A DNA stretch of 64,000 nt, from assembly GCF_000215935.2 (NCBI RefSeq), contig NZ_AFNU02000004.1, positions 1 through 64,000 of the forward strand, written 5' to 3'. Positions 1-11,085 of the stretch are shown here, piece by piece. The notes under the pieces are model-generated. The model was given only the letters and a program-made list of their open reading frames with translations. It made no database searches and had not been told where the DNA came from. This DNA is from Haloplasma contractile SSD-17B. GTDB lineage: Bacteria; Bacillota_I; Bacilli_A; Haloplasmatales; Haloplasmataceae. Numbering within the stretch: the first letter of the stretch is position 1; every line of letters begins with the position of its first letter. A program made the position numbers and the translations under genes.

Positions 1-600
1 CAAATCCTTGTTTCCGTTGTCAACACTTTTTATGTTGTTTTTTGTCGAATTCATTGATGTGTATTTTTGATGACAACTCTTAATATTATACACGATTTTA
101 ACAGATTGTCAACCATTCAGTCCTATGATTTTAGAAAATTTATTGAACGCAACATCTCTCAATAGCAAGAACTATTATACCAAGTTATCCGTATTTGTCA
201 ATTAGTATCTGATGGAATATCTTGTGTTATTACATAGACTTAATCTTGATTATAAACAATCACTGTCAGATCAATTGAATTTTGTATAACCAGCATTATA
301 GTGTGATATAAGATTCATATCATATGCGTATAATGTTTACTCTAATTTTAAACTTTTAACGCATGAACTATTATATCAATTTTAAAACAATTGTCAATTG
401 GTATTGTTTAGTAACGATTGTAGACTATAAAGTTAAATGCCCATCTTTCATCATGTGAAAGTTCGTCATGTTGCCTGAACTATTATACCAAGTTAAACTC
501 TAAAGTCAATTGGTATATTATAGTGGTCAGTGTGTACTTACACATAAAAAATTTTAACGCATGAACCATTATATCAACATTTAATAATATGTCAATTGGA
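1..600 (-). promoter_or_regulatory. Tandem sigma-A promoter array reading leftward out of the window
   Basis: Read on the minus strand, five complete promoters occur with identical 16-bp spacers: -35/-10 at 107-112/85-90, 196-201/174-179, 392-397/370-375, 504-509/482-487 and 590-595/568-573. Four have TTGACA and one TTGACT; all have TATAAT. A sixth TTGACA at 18-23 has its -10 beyond position 1. Four of them share the start-region sequence TATAATRGTTC just after the -10. No ORF lies between them. Stacked near-consensus promoters with a common discriminator are typical of rRNA operons, so the transcript probably encodes rRNA and/or tRNA left of the window. That identity is inferred, because the transcribed gene is not visible. 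Confidence 0.85.
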
Positions 601-1010
601 ATTAATTAGAGAACTACATAATAGGCATAGACCTCAATCCTTATATTATTAAAAGCACACATAAATCGATATAATAATAACCTATCTGAAATAGATTATA
701 TTCAGTAACTTTATGCTATTCAGCTACTGTGATTGTACAAGACCTTGTAACGGCATGACATCTTAACCCAATAGACAGAATCAATTGATACTCTAGTGTA
801 ATTACAATATAATAATAAGAATAATTATTCTCTAAATCTAATATATTCACATCGACTGAAATTATACATAATATTGATCAATTATTTGAGATATTCCCAT
901 CGATTGTTTTATGTGTAAATTTAAGTTTTTAAATATAATTAGGCTATTGCCATTCATATTAAATTTTACTACGATTCGTTTGCGATATACAATGAACAAT
1001 TTTAGACAAA
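601..1010. other. AT-rich spacer without recognisable gene
   Basis: This spacer separates the promoter array from the rpsI terminator. I see no ORF with a ribosome binding site, no further TTGACA/TATAAT pair and no strong hairpin in it. Confidence 0.5.
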
Positions 1011-1037
1011 TAAAAAAGCGCGATACGAATACCGCGC
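1011..1037 (-). terminator. rpsI-rplM operon terminator
   Basis: On the minus strand a GCGCG...CGCGC stem with a short loop is followed by six T residues, 17 nt after the rpsI stop. It ends the rplM-rpsI transcript and separates it from the leftward promoter array. Confidence 0.9.
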
Positions 1038-1053
1038 ATAATTTATTTCTGAA

Positions 1054-1446
1054 TTAACGTTTCGAGAACTGTGGAGCACGACGAGCACCTTTAAGACCGT
1101 ATTTCTTACGTTCTTTAGCTCGAGGGTCACGTGTAAGCATTCCTGCTTTTTTAAGAACAGAACGATAATCTGCATTTACTTCTAGTAAAGCACGAGCAAT
1201 TCCTAAACGGATTGCACCAGCTTGTCCTGTCATTCCGCCACCATTTACATTTACATATACATCGAAAGTATCAGTAGTTTCCGTTAGCTCTATCGGTTGT
1301 AACACATCTAAACGAGTAGCTGCGTTAGGTGTGTAGTCTTCAAAAGGACGATTGTTAACTGTGATTTTCCCTGATCCAGGTACTAAACGAACACGAGCAA
1401 TAGAGCTTTTACGTCTACCGGTTCCTAAATATTGTACTTTTGCCAT
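1054..1446 (-). CDS. rpsI: 30S ribosomal protein S9 (uS9)
   Basis: S9 sits in the head of the 30S subunit, where its C-terminal tail reaches the P-site tRNA. The 130-residue product has the family N-terminus ([14 protein letters not shown], residues 9-22), the central [13 protein letters not shown] stretch and the basic C-terminus ending in FSKR, whose final Arg contacts the P-site tRNA anticodon stem-loop. It is full length. It follows rplM after a 19-bp gap with a GGAGG site, so the two are one operon, as in Bacillus. The start ATG is fixed by this site and by the family N-terminus. Confidence 0.97.
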   Translation of the reverse strand: MAKVQYLGTGRRKSSIARVRLVPGSGKITVNNRPFEDYTPNAATRLDVLQPIELTETTDTFDVYVNVNGGGMTGQAGAIRLGIARALLEVNADYRSVLKKAGMLTRDPRAKERKKYGLKGARRAPQFSKR

Positions 1447-1465
1447 ATCTTATTGCCTCCTTTAT

Positions 1466-1903
1466 TTAGCCACGAAGCTCATAAACTTCAGGATTTTGAG
1501 CAGCGTGTGGATGTTCGTTTCCAGTGTAAACAAATAATTTCTTTGCCATCTTACGTCCTAGTTTACCATGTGGTAACATACCTTTAATAGCTAACTCTAA
1601 CATTCTTCCAGGATGTTTTTGGTTCATTTCTTTAGCAGTCTGAACCTTTAAACCTCCATTGTATTGTGAATGACGGTAGTATAATTTTTTGTTCCATTTG
1701 TCTCCAGTTAATTCGATTTTTTCTGCATTGATGATGATCACATTATCTCCAGAATCTACGTGTGGAGTATATGTTGGTTTATGCTTCCCGCGTAATAATG
1801 TAGCAACTTCTGTAGCTAAACGTCCTAAAGTTTTACCTTCAGCGTCTACTACATACCAGTTATGCTCAATAGTTTGCGCGTTTGCCATGAATGTTGAACG
1901 CAT
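1466..1903 (-). CDS. rplM: 50S ribosomal protein L13 (uL13)
   Basis: L13 is an early-assembling 50S protein bound to 23S rRNA. The 145-residue product aligns from end to end with Bacillus L13, including the extended MRSTFMANA start, [29 protein letters not shown] and the PEVYELRG C-terminus. The start is supported by AGGAGG 6 nt upstream. It is the first gene of the rplM-rpsI operon, with its own promoter and a leader of about 85 nt. In Bacillus these genes follow truA; here truA lies about 44 kb away. Confidence 0.97.
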   Translation of the reverse strand: MRSTFMANAQTIEHNWYVVDAEGKTLGRLATEVATLLRGKHKPTYTPHVDSGDNVIIINAEKIELTGDKWNKKLYYRHSQYNGGLKVQTAKEMNQKHPGRMLELAIKGMLPHGKLGRKMAKKLFVYTGNEHPHAAQNPEVYELRG

Positions 1904-1990
1904 AGTTATTTCCTCCTATAAATATATTTAATAGTCCTATAATTTTATAGGGGCTGTAAAAGTGGGAGCTCTTACTTATGTACCATCTAA
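1904..1990 (-). promoter_or_regulatory. rplM 5' leader, candidate L13 autoregulatory leader
   Basis: The transcript starting near 1985 would carry an untranslated leader of about 80 nt. It contains a perfect short hairpin (CCTATAA, AA loop, TTATAGG) just before the ribosome binding site, and an upstream G/C-richer block. Firmicutes rplM genes are known to carry a structured L13 leader that feeds back on the operon. I cannot verify the covariance consensus by eye, so the assignment rests on position and on the hairpin. Confidence 0.45.
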
Positions 1991-1991
1991 T

Positions 1992-2020
1992 ATAATATAA
2001 CTTCCTCTACTAAATGTCAA
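1992..2020 (-). promoter_or_regulatory. rplM promoter
   Basis: Minus-strand TTGACA at 2015-2020, a 17-bp spacer and TATTAT at 1992-1997. It is the only good sigma-A match upstream of rplM. Confidence 0.8.
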
Positions 2021-2383
2021 TATTATTTTGCCTATATATTATAGTTTTATTAAATTAATAAAATTTAACTGATTTTAATGTTTATTGACTTAAAAGTAAA
2101 TCTCCAATAAAAATCAGCCACTGTACAATGATACCATTATTTATAATATAATCAAGTTGTAATTTTATGTATTTTTATTTTTATTTCTAATTCTATGTAT
2201 AAAGGATTAATTTACTGTTTAGAAATCAAGTGCCCTCTCTGTAATAGGGCTAGCAACCAGTTTGTTCCTCATTTCATTATCAATAAGTCATAATTTGCAT
2301 AAAAGTATTCCTTTTTAGAATTAAGTATTTATTTTAGCATCTGTGTCTTCTTACTAAAAGACCAAGATTATGTGCGTTAGTAT
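2021..2383. other. Spacer between metG and the rplM promoter
   Basis: AT-rich spacer holding the region downstream of metG. The only structure is a weak GCCCT...AGGGC hairpin near 2231-2250 with no T-tract. I found no supported gene and no convincing metG terminator. Confidence 0.4.
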
Positions 2384-4351
<1,968 letters not shown>

Positions 4352-4393
4352 TTATTTACGCTTTTTAAACGCTTATTTCTATAATTTTTAGAT

Positions 4394-4428
4394 AAATAAA
4401 AAAATCGCCCACAAAAAGGGACGATTTA
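4394..4428 (-). terminator. T-box terminator upstream of metG
   Basis: On the minus strand the stem AAATCG-T-CCC / GGG-CGATTT is followed by seven T residues. The T-box sequence overlaps its 5' arm, so pairing with uncharged tRNA would favour the antiterminator. Confidence 0.9.
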
Positions 4429-4640
4429 AATCGCGGTACCACCCTAGTTTACATTATAAAAATGTACACCTCGGAATCTTAACGCGATTAACGAACTTTC
4501 TTACTAAGTTTCAGAAAATTAGCTCCGGAGCCATCTTCAGTAACAGTTGCTTGCCCATTTCCACCGTCAGGGTTCTCTATTAAGCGCTTGTTTACCTACT
4601 CTTTCCATCATTGCCTTTAATTTACTATACTATTAATTTA
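4394..4640 (-). ncRNA. T-box riboswitch leader of metG
   Basis: The leader holds the hallmark T-box AGGGTGGTACCGCG (within 4429-4445), whose TGGTACC core includes the bases that pair with the NCCA end of uncharged tRNA. Upstream it has a stem I-like start (AAAGAGTAGGT) and an AGAGAACC...GGTGG apical segment. The downstream gene is metG, so the specifier should be AUG. Candidate ATG triplets occur in the leader after the GGTGG segment (GAAATGGG and GAAGATGG), but I could not fold stem I well enough to choose. Expression is expected to rise when tRNA-Met is uncharged. Confidence 0.92.
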
Positions 4641-4663
4641 ACCTATTCGAATACCTATGTCAA
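4635..4663 (-). promoter_or_regulatory. metG T-box promoter
   Basis: Minus-strand TTGACA at 4658-4663, a 17-bp spacer and TAAATT at 4635-4640, placed just upstream of the first leader nucleotides. Confidence 0.7.
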
Positions 4664-4914
4664 TATGCTAAACAGTTTTTAATAAAATTAATATATTAGT
4701 TATTATATTCGTATGTGTATTTTTTATGACATGAAACTTTAAAATGTGTATTCGCACCAATATGGTTGAAAATGATTTCTACTTTATACAAAGTGAAATA
4801 ACTGAGGATTAAAGTTTTTCTATACTATTTTTAAAAATTCTTTCCAGTTATAATTATAACTAAAGTTTTTTTATTAAATACCATGTTAAGTTATAATTTT
4901 ATATTTTTTCAAAT

Positions 4915-5225
4915 ATCATTTTATCAAGTATCATTAATATTTATTATACTCTATTTATTAAAATACATCACTATAAAACCTAGTCGTATTCTCTATCAAG
5001 CATCATTAACCCTAAGCTTATATCTAAAATAATCGTCACTGTAACTCTTAATAAAGGTGATATCAATCTCAAAATTTTAACTCAGGATTTTCACTTCTTA
5101 TCAAGCATCATTAACCCTAAGCTTATATCTAAAACAATCGTTATTGTAACTTTTAATAAAAGTAATCGATCTCATAATTTTTACTTCTTATCATACATCA
5201 TTATTACTCTTAACCTTATATTGTT
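4915..5225. repeat. Four diverged copies of a TATCAAG-CATCATTAA repeat
   Basis: The unit TATCAAGCATCATTAAC begins at 4994 and 5099, where the two copies stay similar for about 75 bp (through AAGCTTATATCTAAAA and TAATAAA.GT). Weaker copies start near 4921 (TATCAAGTATCATTAA) and 5189 (TATCATACATCATTA). Spacings are about 73, 105 and 90 bp. The repeat is noncoding in every frame on both strands. I do not recognise the family. Confidence 0.8.
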
Positions 5226-5250
5226 TTCAAATATAAGCATGATTATTTTA

Positions 5251-5352
5251 TAAAGTCTTGATTAAACTCTATAATCATTCATTATATAAGTCTTGATTGA
5301 ACTCTATGATCAGCCATTATATATTGATTTAACATTATGATCAGCCATAATC
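5251..5352. repeat. Three imperfect tandem copies of a 31-35-bp unit
   Basis: Consecutive units carry (AAGTC)TTGATT(A/G)AACTCTATGATCAGCCATTAT. The first two are 35 bp apart (AAGTCTTG at 5253 and 5288); the third is shortened and 31 bp further on. TATGATCAGCCAT is identical in the last two. The array lies between the ald terminator and the repeats at 4.9-5.2 kb and is noncoding. Confidence 0.8.
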
Positions 5353-5376
5353 TGATTGACTTAGACTTTATGCAAA

Positions 5377-5420
5377 CAAAAAAAGCCACTATTCTCTTCC
5401 CCAAGGAATAACGGCTTTTT
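5377..5420 (-). terminator. ald terminator
   Basis: Minus-strand stem AAAAAGCCGTTATTC / GAATAGTGGCTTTTT with an 11-nt loop and a T-run, about 45 nt after the ald stop. Confidence 0.95.
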
Positions 5421-5466
5421 AGTAAACTATTTCTATCTATGGTTTATGAATCATATGTGTTTAAAT

Positions 5467-6579
5467 TTAAAATAATGAGGATGCTTCTTTGTAGTCATAT
5501 CCTAAGGATTGTGCAACACCTTTGTAGGTAACGTGTCCTTTTAGCGTGTTGATTCCTTTGTATAATGACTTATCTTGTAGACATGCATCAATATATCCTT
5601 TGTTAGCTAGTGCTAATCCTTGACGAAGTGTCGCATTTGTTAATGCTTGAGTTGATGTACGAGATACTGCTCCTGGCATATTTGCTACTGAGTAATGTAA
5701 TACTCCGTGCTTTTCGTATACAGGATTGTCATGAGTTGTTATTCGGTCGATCGTTTCTATACATCCACCTTGATCGATTGCAATATCTACAATTACAGAA
5801 CCTTGCTTCATCTTTTTAACCATGTCTTCCGTAACTAATTTTGGAGCTTTGGTTCCAGGAATTAGTACAGCACCAATTAATAAGTCAGTATCTTTTAATT
5901 CCTGCTCTAAATTATATTCATTAGAGTATATTGTATTAATATCGTCTCCAAATACATCATCTAGGTAACGTAGACGATCTAGGTTAATATCTAAAATTGT
6001 TACTTTAGCTCCTAACCCCATTGCCATCTTAGCAGCATTTACACCTGCAACTCCACCACCTACGATTGTAACTTTTCCTCTAGGAGTTCCCGGTACACCG
6101 CTTAGTAAGATTCCTTCTCCACCATAGTGGCGAACTAAATAATGAGATCCCATTACCACTGATAAGCGCCCTGCTACTTCACTCATAGGCGTTAATAAAG
6201 GTAGTTTACGATCTGGTGTTTCAACTGTTTCATAAGCAATACCTGTTACTTTAGAATTAACTAAAGCTTCTGTTAGTTTTGGTTCTGCTGCTAAGTGTAA
6301 ATAAGTATATAGAAGTAAGTCTTCTCTGAAATACTGATACTCACACTCTAGTGGTTCTTTAACTTTGATTACCATTTCTTGAGCCCAGGCATCAGAAGCG
6401 CTTTCAACAATAGTCGCACCCGCTTCTACATATTCTTCATTTGTGTAACCTGAACCTAGTCCTGCATTTGTTTCAACAAATACTTCATGGTTATTTGCAA
6501 CAAACTGCCTAACTCCCGCAGGCGTCATAGAAACACGGTTCTCATTATTCTTAATCTCCTTAGGTATTCCTATTTTCAT
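5467..6579 (-). CDS. ald: Alanine dehydrogenase
   Basis: It catalyses reversible NAD-dependent deamination of L-alanine to pyruvate and ammonia. The product is 370 residues: R15 in KNNENR, K74 in VKEP and H95 in YLHLA match the substrate-binding and catalytic positions, and a Rossmann motif [13 protein letters not shown] lies near residue 170. An ATG 24 nt further upstream is in frame, but it lies ahead of the GGAGGG site that spaces correctly to the ATG at 6577-6579, and family members begin MKIGIPKE, so the shorter start is chosen. It is monocistronic with its own terminator, and a cre-like palindrome lies about 100 nt upstream. Confidence 0.96.
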   Translation of the reverse strand: MKIGIPKEIKNNENRVSMTPAGVRQFVANNHEVFVETNAGLGSGYTNEEYVEAGATIVESASDAWAQEMVIKVKEPLECEYQYFREDLLLYTYLHLAAEPKLTEALVNSKVTGIAYETVETPDRKLPLLTPMSEVAGRLSVVMGSHYLVRHYGGEGILLSGVPGTPRGKVTIVGGGVAGVNAAKMAMGLGAKVTILDINLDRLRYLDDVFGDDINTIYSNEYNLEQELKDTDLLIGAVLIPGTKAPKLVTEDMVKKMKQGSVIVDIAIDQGGCIETIDRITTHDNPVYEKHGVLHYSVANMPGAVSRTSTQALTNATLRQGLALANKGYIDACLQDKSLYKGINTLKGHVTYKGVAQSLGYDYKEASSLF

Positions 6580-6680
6580 ATCGATCCCTCCTAATATTTT
6601 CAACCGAATTATTTTTCAACTCTATTTTAACATCAAAGTGCAAGAATTAACACTGTTTTCGAGTAAAAAACAAAAGTTTT

Positions 6681-6693
6681 TGTAGCGCTTACA
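6681..6693. promoter_or_regulatory. cre-like palindrome upstream of ald
   Basis: TGTAGCGCTTACA is a near-palindrome resembling a CcpA site, one base shorter than the 14-bp consensus core. It is listed because similar sites occur near pgk, gpmI and tpiA. Confidence 0.4.
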
Positions 6694-6816
6694 TTTTATA
6701 GTAAAAAAACAACATTTTATGGTTATTTTTGCATTAAAATCCCTTGTTTTTAACTGCATTTATTATGACTATAATTGATTTTTAAATTATGAATTTATAA
6801 ACCAATTTTAAACAGA

Positions 6817-6875
6817 AAAATTGCCGAATAAAAGTTGTAGAGTTAAGCCTCTACTATTATTCTTATTCAGCAACG
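6817..6875 (-). terminator. Terminator of the small membrane protein gene
   Basis: Long imperfect hairpin on the minus strand: outer stem TTGCTGAATAA / TTATTCGGCAA and inner stem GTAGAG / CTCTAC, followed by TTTTT. It lies about 115 nt after the stop at 6990. Confidence 0.8.
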
Positions 6876-6989
6876 TTTTCATGTATGATATTTATTTCAC
6901 AATATGTTCGTACGTCCCTATAAGTCTAAAAAATAATGTCATCAACTTTGTCTGAGTCGTTAATAAGAAGTTACATCCATCATGCATTA

Positions 6990-7217
6990 TTACTGAAACG
7001 CGAGTCTTAGTAGTCCTAATATTGGGAAGTACCACTCACCACCCCAAATACCGACTAAAATCACAAATAACAGTAAGCCGACTATAGTTGCAATTCTCCG
7101 CATATTATTAGTCATTAAATTAAATACATGTTCAATTAATAAGCCGATAATTGGGGTCAGAATTATGATCACCCACATAAACAAAATTTCATTATCTGCA
7201 GCTTTCTTTTTTGGCAT
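6990..7217 (-). CDS. Small two-helix membrane protein, function unknown
   Basis: The 75-residue product starts with a charged MPKKKAADNE segment. Two hydrophobic helices follow, at about residues 11-32 and 43-62, and a short WGGEWYFPILG loop precedes the C-terminus. A GAGGTGATT site 5 nt before the ATG and the terminator downstream support it as a real gene. I recognise no family. It stands alone between ald and pgk. Confidence 0.75.
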   Translation of the reverse strand: MPKKKAADNEILFMWVIIILTPIIGLLIEHVFNLMTNNMRRIATIVGLLLFVILVGIWGGEWYFPILGLLRLAFQ

Positions 7218-7767
7218 TAGTTAATCACCTCAATAACTTTCTTTATAAATAGGTTTCTCTTAATAGTATATTTTATTATCTGAACGTTTAAATCATTCAT
7301 AAATTGTCGAGTTAAGCGGTTATATTTCAAACAAATCGTTGTCTATTTAATGTACATGCTTTAAAAATAAGGATCGATTCTTAGAAAAAATTCTAAAGCT
7401 ACAATACCTTGATCTCAACATACTCATTATAAAGCACTAACATATACATCATAATCGATATTTATTTAACGTTTATACACGTGCTACAAGTTAAGAAACT
7501 GTAATCTATATACATTTAATAAAACAGATGCAATTAATGTAGATCAAGAAGGAGCATTAGTTCCATACCACCTACTCATACTTATCATTAAACCATTGTA
7601 GCAATCCACCTCTAAATACTAAATAAATGGACTATAAATCGACATCATAACTAGACAATTTTAGACAATTTATATATCAGTTTACTTGGAATGAGTTTTC
7701 CACAGGTTGTGTATAAAGTAGAAATTCAATAGAACTGTTATCTAATTTTTTAAAGGTATTAAGGTAT
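7218..7767. other. 550-bp spacer between the small membrane gene and the pgk terminator
   Basis: Apart from the DnaA-box-like inverted pair at 7695-7715 I see no gene, promoter of good quality or repeat here. Confidence 0.5.
7695..7715. promoter_or_regulatory. Inverted pair of DnaA-box-like nonamers
   Basis: TTTTCCACA on the plus strand faces TTATACACA on the minus strand across 3 bp. Both fit the relaxed DnaA-box consensus TTWTNCACA. A similar pair lies at 44107-44126. Binding by DnaA is inferred from the motif only. Confidence 0.45.
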
Positions 7768-7807
7768 TAAAAAAGCAGATTCTAAAATACGTTCTAGAAT
7801 CTGCTTT
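7768..7807 (-). terminator. pgk terminator
   Basis: Minus-strand stem AAAGCAGATTCTA / TAGAATCTGCTTT with a 10-nt loop followed by TTTTTT, 16 nt after the pgk stop. Confidence 0.95.
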
Positions 7808-7822
7808 AAGTCTATTATAAGA

Positions 7823-9010
7823 TTACTTATTGTCTACTGCTTCAATACCTGGCAACTCTTTACCTTCTAAGTATTGTAATGATGCTCCTCCACCAGTTGA
7901 GATATGAGAGAATTCATCAGCAAAACCTAATTGCATCGCTGCTGCTGCACTGTCTCCTCCACCGATAATTGTAGTTGCATCTAATTTTGCGATTGATTCA
8001 CATACTCCAATCGTACCTTTTGCAAAGTTCTCCATTTCGAATACACCCATTGGGCCATTCCAAACAACAGTCTTCGCTCCGTTTAATTCACTTGCAAATA
8101 ATTCAACAGACTTAGGACCGATATCTAATCCCATTTCGTCATTAGCAATTTCATCTACAGATACAACTCTTTGCTCTGCATCGTTTTTAAATTCTTTTGC
8201 CGCTACTGTATCAATCGGAAGTACTAATTTGTCTCCGGCTTTCTCTAAAAGTTCTTTCGCCAGTTCAATACGGTCTTCCTCAACTAATGAGTTCCCGATA
8301 TTTTTACCTTGCGCTTTAAGGAATGTAAACATCATTCCTCCACCAACTAATACTTTATCTGCTGTGTCTAATAAGTTTTCAATAACTCCAATTTTATCTG
8401 AAACCTTTGCTCCACCTAAAATTGCAACAAATGGACGTCCTGGGTTATCAACTGCTCCACCAATAAATTCAATTTCTTTTTCTAAAAGGAATCCTGCCGC
8501 TGTTTCCAAATTAGATGCAATTCCAACATTTGATGCATGGTTACGGTGAGCTGTACCAAATGCGTCATTTACGAATACGTCTCCAAGTGATGCCCAGTAC
8601 TTACCTAGTTCTGGATCATTCTTCGATTCTTTCTTTCCATCTAAGTCTTCAAAACGCGTGTTTTCAAATACAAGAACTTCCCCATTTTTTAATTCATTGA
8701 TCGCAGACTCTAATTCAGCTCCACGTGTTTCAGGAACAAACGTAACGTCTTGATTCAATAATTCAGATAATCTAGTCGCTACTGGCTTTAATGTTTTAGA
8801 CGCTTTATCCTCTTCTGTCTTAATTTTACCTAAGTGTGAGAATAGAATCGCCTTACCACCATTTTCTAAAATATACTTAATAGTAGGTAATGCTGCTACT
8901 ATACGGTTATCATTTGTAATTTCTCCATCTTTCATTGGTACATTAAAGTCTACACGTACTAATACGTTTCTACCTTTTACTTCAATATCGCGAACTGTCT
9001 TCTTTGCCAT
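7823..9010 (-). CDS. pgk: Phosphoglycerate kinase
   Basis: It transfers phosphate from 1,3-bisphosphoglycerate to ADP in lower glycolysis. The product is 395 residues. The N-domain shows [12 protein letters not shown] and the basic substrate patch SHLGK; the C-domain shows NGPMGVFE and [13 protein letters not shown]. The open frame extends 21 codons further upstream, but AAGGAGG spaces correctly only to the ATG at 9008-9010 (MAKKTV...), the usual family start. It is monocistronic here, unlike the gapA-pgk-tpiA operon of Bacillus. Confidence 0.97.
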   Translation of the reverse strand: MAKKTVRDIEVKGRNVLVRVDFNVPMKDGEITNDNRIVAALPTIKYILENGGKAILFSHLGKIKTEEDKASKTLKPVATRLSELLNQDVTFVPETRGAELESAINELKNGEVLVFENTRFEDLDGKKESKNDPELGKYWASLGDVFVNDAFGTAHRNHASNVGIASNLETAAGFLLEKEIEFIGGAVDNPGRPFVAILGGAKVSDKIGVIENLLDTADKVLVGGGMMFTFLKAQGKNIGNSLVEEDRIELAKELLEKAGDKLVLPIDTVAAKEFKNDAEQRVVSVDEIANDEMGLDIGPKSVELFASELNGAKTVVWNGPMGVFEMENFAKGTIGVCESIAKLDATTIIGGGDSAAAAMQLGFADEFSHISTGGGASLQYLEGKELPGIEAVDNK

Positions 9011-9295
9011 AATACGGTTCCTCCTTATATTTTTTCCAATTATTATTATAATTTTTTTAGCACCAAATATCAATTAATAAATGATTTTCTTCACAAGATA
9101 GCGTTTTCTTTTTTGTGGGAAATGTAGAATTTAATAAATTTAAAATCTAGACTACCTGTAGAACATCAAAAACTGGATTTGGTTACGAATTAATAAACTT
9201 AATAGTTCTTTGATTTACACATTATTATTATAAATAAATTGCTTAATTTTATTTTGAATTCGATTAACTTTAAGAACTAACATCTAACCTGTAAT
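9011..9295. other. Spacer between pgk and cinA with a cre-like site
   Basis: AT-rich. At 9095-9110 lies AAGATAGCGTTTTCTT, a near-palindrome resembling a CcpA binding site (minus-strand core GAAAACGCTATC), about 90 nt upstream of pgk. No other structure is evident. Confidence 0.4.
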
Positions 9296-10534
9296 CTACA
9301 ATTTTATTTCTTTTAACTTTTTATACAGTGTATGCAATAGTGTTAACGCAGCCTGTGTTCTTATTTTCTTCCTAGAACCCTTAAAGTTATATTTATAAAC
9401 ATCGGTATTTCCATGAATCGTAATCGCCATATACACTAGGCCAACTGGTTTTTCCTTCGTACCACCTGTTGGTCCTGCAATACCCGTTACCGATAATCCA
9501 ACATCTGTATTTAACAGTTGGGTGATTCCTTTACTCATTTCCTCTGCCGTTTCTTTTGAAACCGCACCATAAACGTTTAGCGTTTCTTCCTTTACACTAA
9601 GTCGTAAGACCTTCGCTTCATTGCTATAGGTAATACACGATTCAAGTAATGCACTTGAACTACCAGGCACATCCACAATCATTGATGACAACAGTCCACC
9701 TGTACAAGATTCAGCAATCCCTAGAGTTAAGCCCTTGTTTTTCAACAAGTCAACAACATGCTCATTAATAAACTTCGACTGATCACCAATTATAAAATCA
9801 GTCATTATATTTTCAAATTCTTGACTCGCCTTATTTAGTTCATTCTCATAACCCACGACTGATTTATCAACTGTTAAAATAAAGTCGATAGATCCAACAC
9901 TAGCATAAGGTGCGATTTCTACATTCAAAAACTTTTTATAAAGAGGCTCTAACATCTCCTCAGCATGCGACTCTCCAATCCCCATCGTACGATACAATTT
10001 ACTTACAGTAGATGGTTCATGAGACATCCTTAATTTTGGTATCACGTAATCTAAAAACATAGGATTTAATTCGCGAGGTGGCCCCGGCAACATGATTATA
10101 GTTTGATTATTTTTTTCAAAATACATTCCTGGTGCAGTTCCATTTTTATTAATAATAACCTCAGCAAGTTTTGGATATCGCGCCTGTTTAATATTTGTCT
10201 TTGGCATTTCACGCCCCGATTGTTTAAAGTAACTCTCAATTTGATTTACAATTTCCTCATTTACAACGAGCGCTTCATTAAAAAACTCAGCAATCGATTC
10301 ACGCGTAAGATCATCGACCGTTGGTCCTAATCCACCAGTCGTAATGACCAAATCCGAATGACTGTATAAATAGGTTAGCGCTGATTTAATCTCACTGGCA
10401 TAATCCTTTACTACTAAATGAGACTTAATATCAAAACCAAGCTTATTTAATTCTTTTGATATAAAACTGGCATTTGTATTCACGGTTTTTCCTTTTATAA
10501 CTTCATTGCCTATTCCTAAAATTGAAATTCTCAT
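9296..10534 (-). CDS. cinA: CinA-family protein: MoaB-like domain fused to a nicotinamide-nucleotide amidase
   Basis: The 412-residue product has an N-terminal MoaB/MogA-like domain (GNEVIKGKTVNTN near the start, TTGGLGPTVDD near residue 70, PGPPRE near 155). The C-terminal PncC domain has AESCTGG near residue 264 and VTGIAGPTGGT, and in characterised homologues deamidates NMN to recycle NAD precursors. A GTG nine bases upstream overlaps the ribosome binding site, so the ATG at 10532-10534, spaced 5 nt from AGGTGA, is preferred. In Bacillus cinA precedes recA; here it stands alone between pgk and a small membrane gene. Confidence 0.94.
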   Translation of the reverse strand: MRISILGIGNEVIKGKTVNTNASFISKELNKLGFDIKSHLVVKDYASEIKSALTYLYSHSDLVITTGGLGPTVDDLTRESIAEFFNEALVVNEEIVNQIESYFKQSGREMPKTNIKQARYPKLAEVIINKNGTAPGMYFEKNNQTIIMLPGPPRELNPMFLDYVIPKLRMSHEPSTVSKLYRTMGIGESHAEEMLEPLYKKFLNVEIAPYASVGSIDFILTVDKSVVGYENELNKASQEFENIMTDFIIGDQSKFINEHVVDLLKNKGLTLGIAESCTGGLLSSMIVDVPGSSSALLESCITYSNEAKVLRLSVKEETLNVYGAVSKETAEEMSKGITQLLNTDVGLSVTGIAGPTGGTKEKPVGLVYMAITIHGNTDVYKYNFKGSRKKIRTQAALTLLHTLYKKLKEIKL

Positions 10535-10784
10535 AACGATCACCTAACTCTTAGTTTGTTACTAATAGTATATAACAATACGGTGGAAAAATATAGCATT
10601 TAACTGAATTAAACGCCTGCCAGAGATTGAGCACTCCATAACTACTTGACACCGATCCTTTTATAAACTGAATTGTTAATAATTAGTACCCTAATCAGTA
10701 TGCTTTACTACGTATTACCTTAAGATCAGCATTAATAATGTCTCTGTTAGTGAAGTTTGTTGTTATTTAATACTCTTATAGATA

Positions 10785-10813
10785 TTTACAGGTTTGAATG
10801 AAATTGCTATAAT
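10785..10813 (+). promoter_or_regulatory. Promoter of the 66-residue membrane protein gene
   Basis: TTTACA at 10785-10790, a 17-bp spacer and TATAAT at 10808-10813, 32 bp before the ATG. Confidence 0.8.
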
Positions 10814-10845
10814 GACTGTATAATTAATAGAAATGAGGGGATATA

Positions 10846-11046
10846 ATGAAATTAGATGTTTTAAATTACATTATTACGTTATTAGGTGCAATTGTCATGG
10901 TTGTTTTTGTTATACTTGGATTAACAAAATGGAACGCAGATTTACTAATGATATTACCTGCAACAGTAGCAGGTGGCTTCATTTTTGCATCAGGATATTT
11001 TGGGATAAATATGAATCGAAAAAAAGTAAACTCAGACTTAGAATAA
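10846..11046 (+). CDS. Small two-helix membrane protein, function unknown
   Basis: The 66-residue product has helices at about residues 6-26 (NYIITLLGAIVMVVFVILGL) and 35-54 (MILPATVAGGFIFASGYFGI), with a charged C-terminus. It has a promoter, a GAGGGG site and its own terminator, and is one of only four plus-strand genes. No known family is recognised. A longer overlapping frame starting at 10833 lacks these signals and is a shadow. Confidence 0.75.
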   Translation: MKLDVLNYIITLLGAIVMVVFVILGLTKWNADLLMILPATVAGGFIFASGYFGINMNRKKVNSDLE

Positions 11047-11055
11047 GCATTACTA

Positions 11056-11085
11056 AAGAGAGGCTTCAAAAGGAAGCTTTTTTTA
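11056..11085 (+). terminator. Terminator of the 66-residue membrane protein gene
   Basis: Stem GGCTTC / GAAGCT with an AAAAG loop and seven T residues, starting about 10 nt after the stop. Confidence 0.85.

Noticed and set aside
4915-5352. CRISPR array
   Set aside because: Repeats are diverged, unit spacing varies from 31 to 105 bp, and there is no constant repeat with unique spacers or any cas gene.
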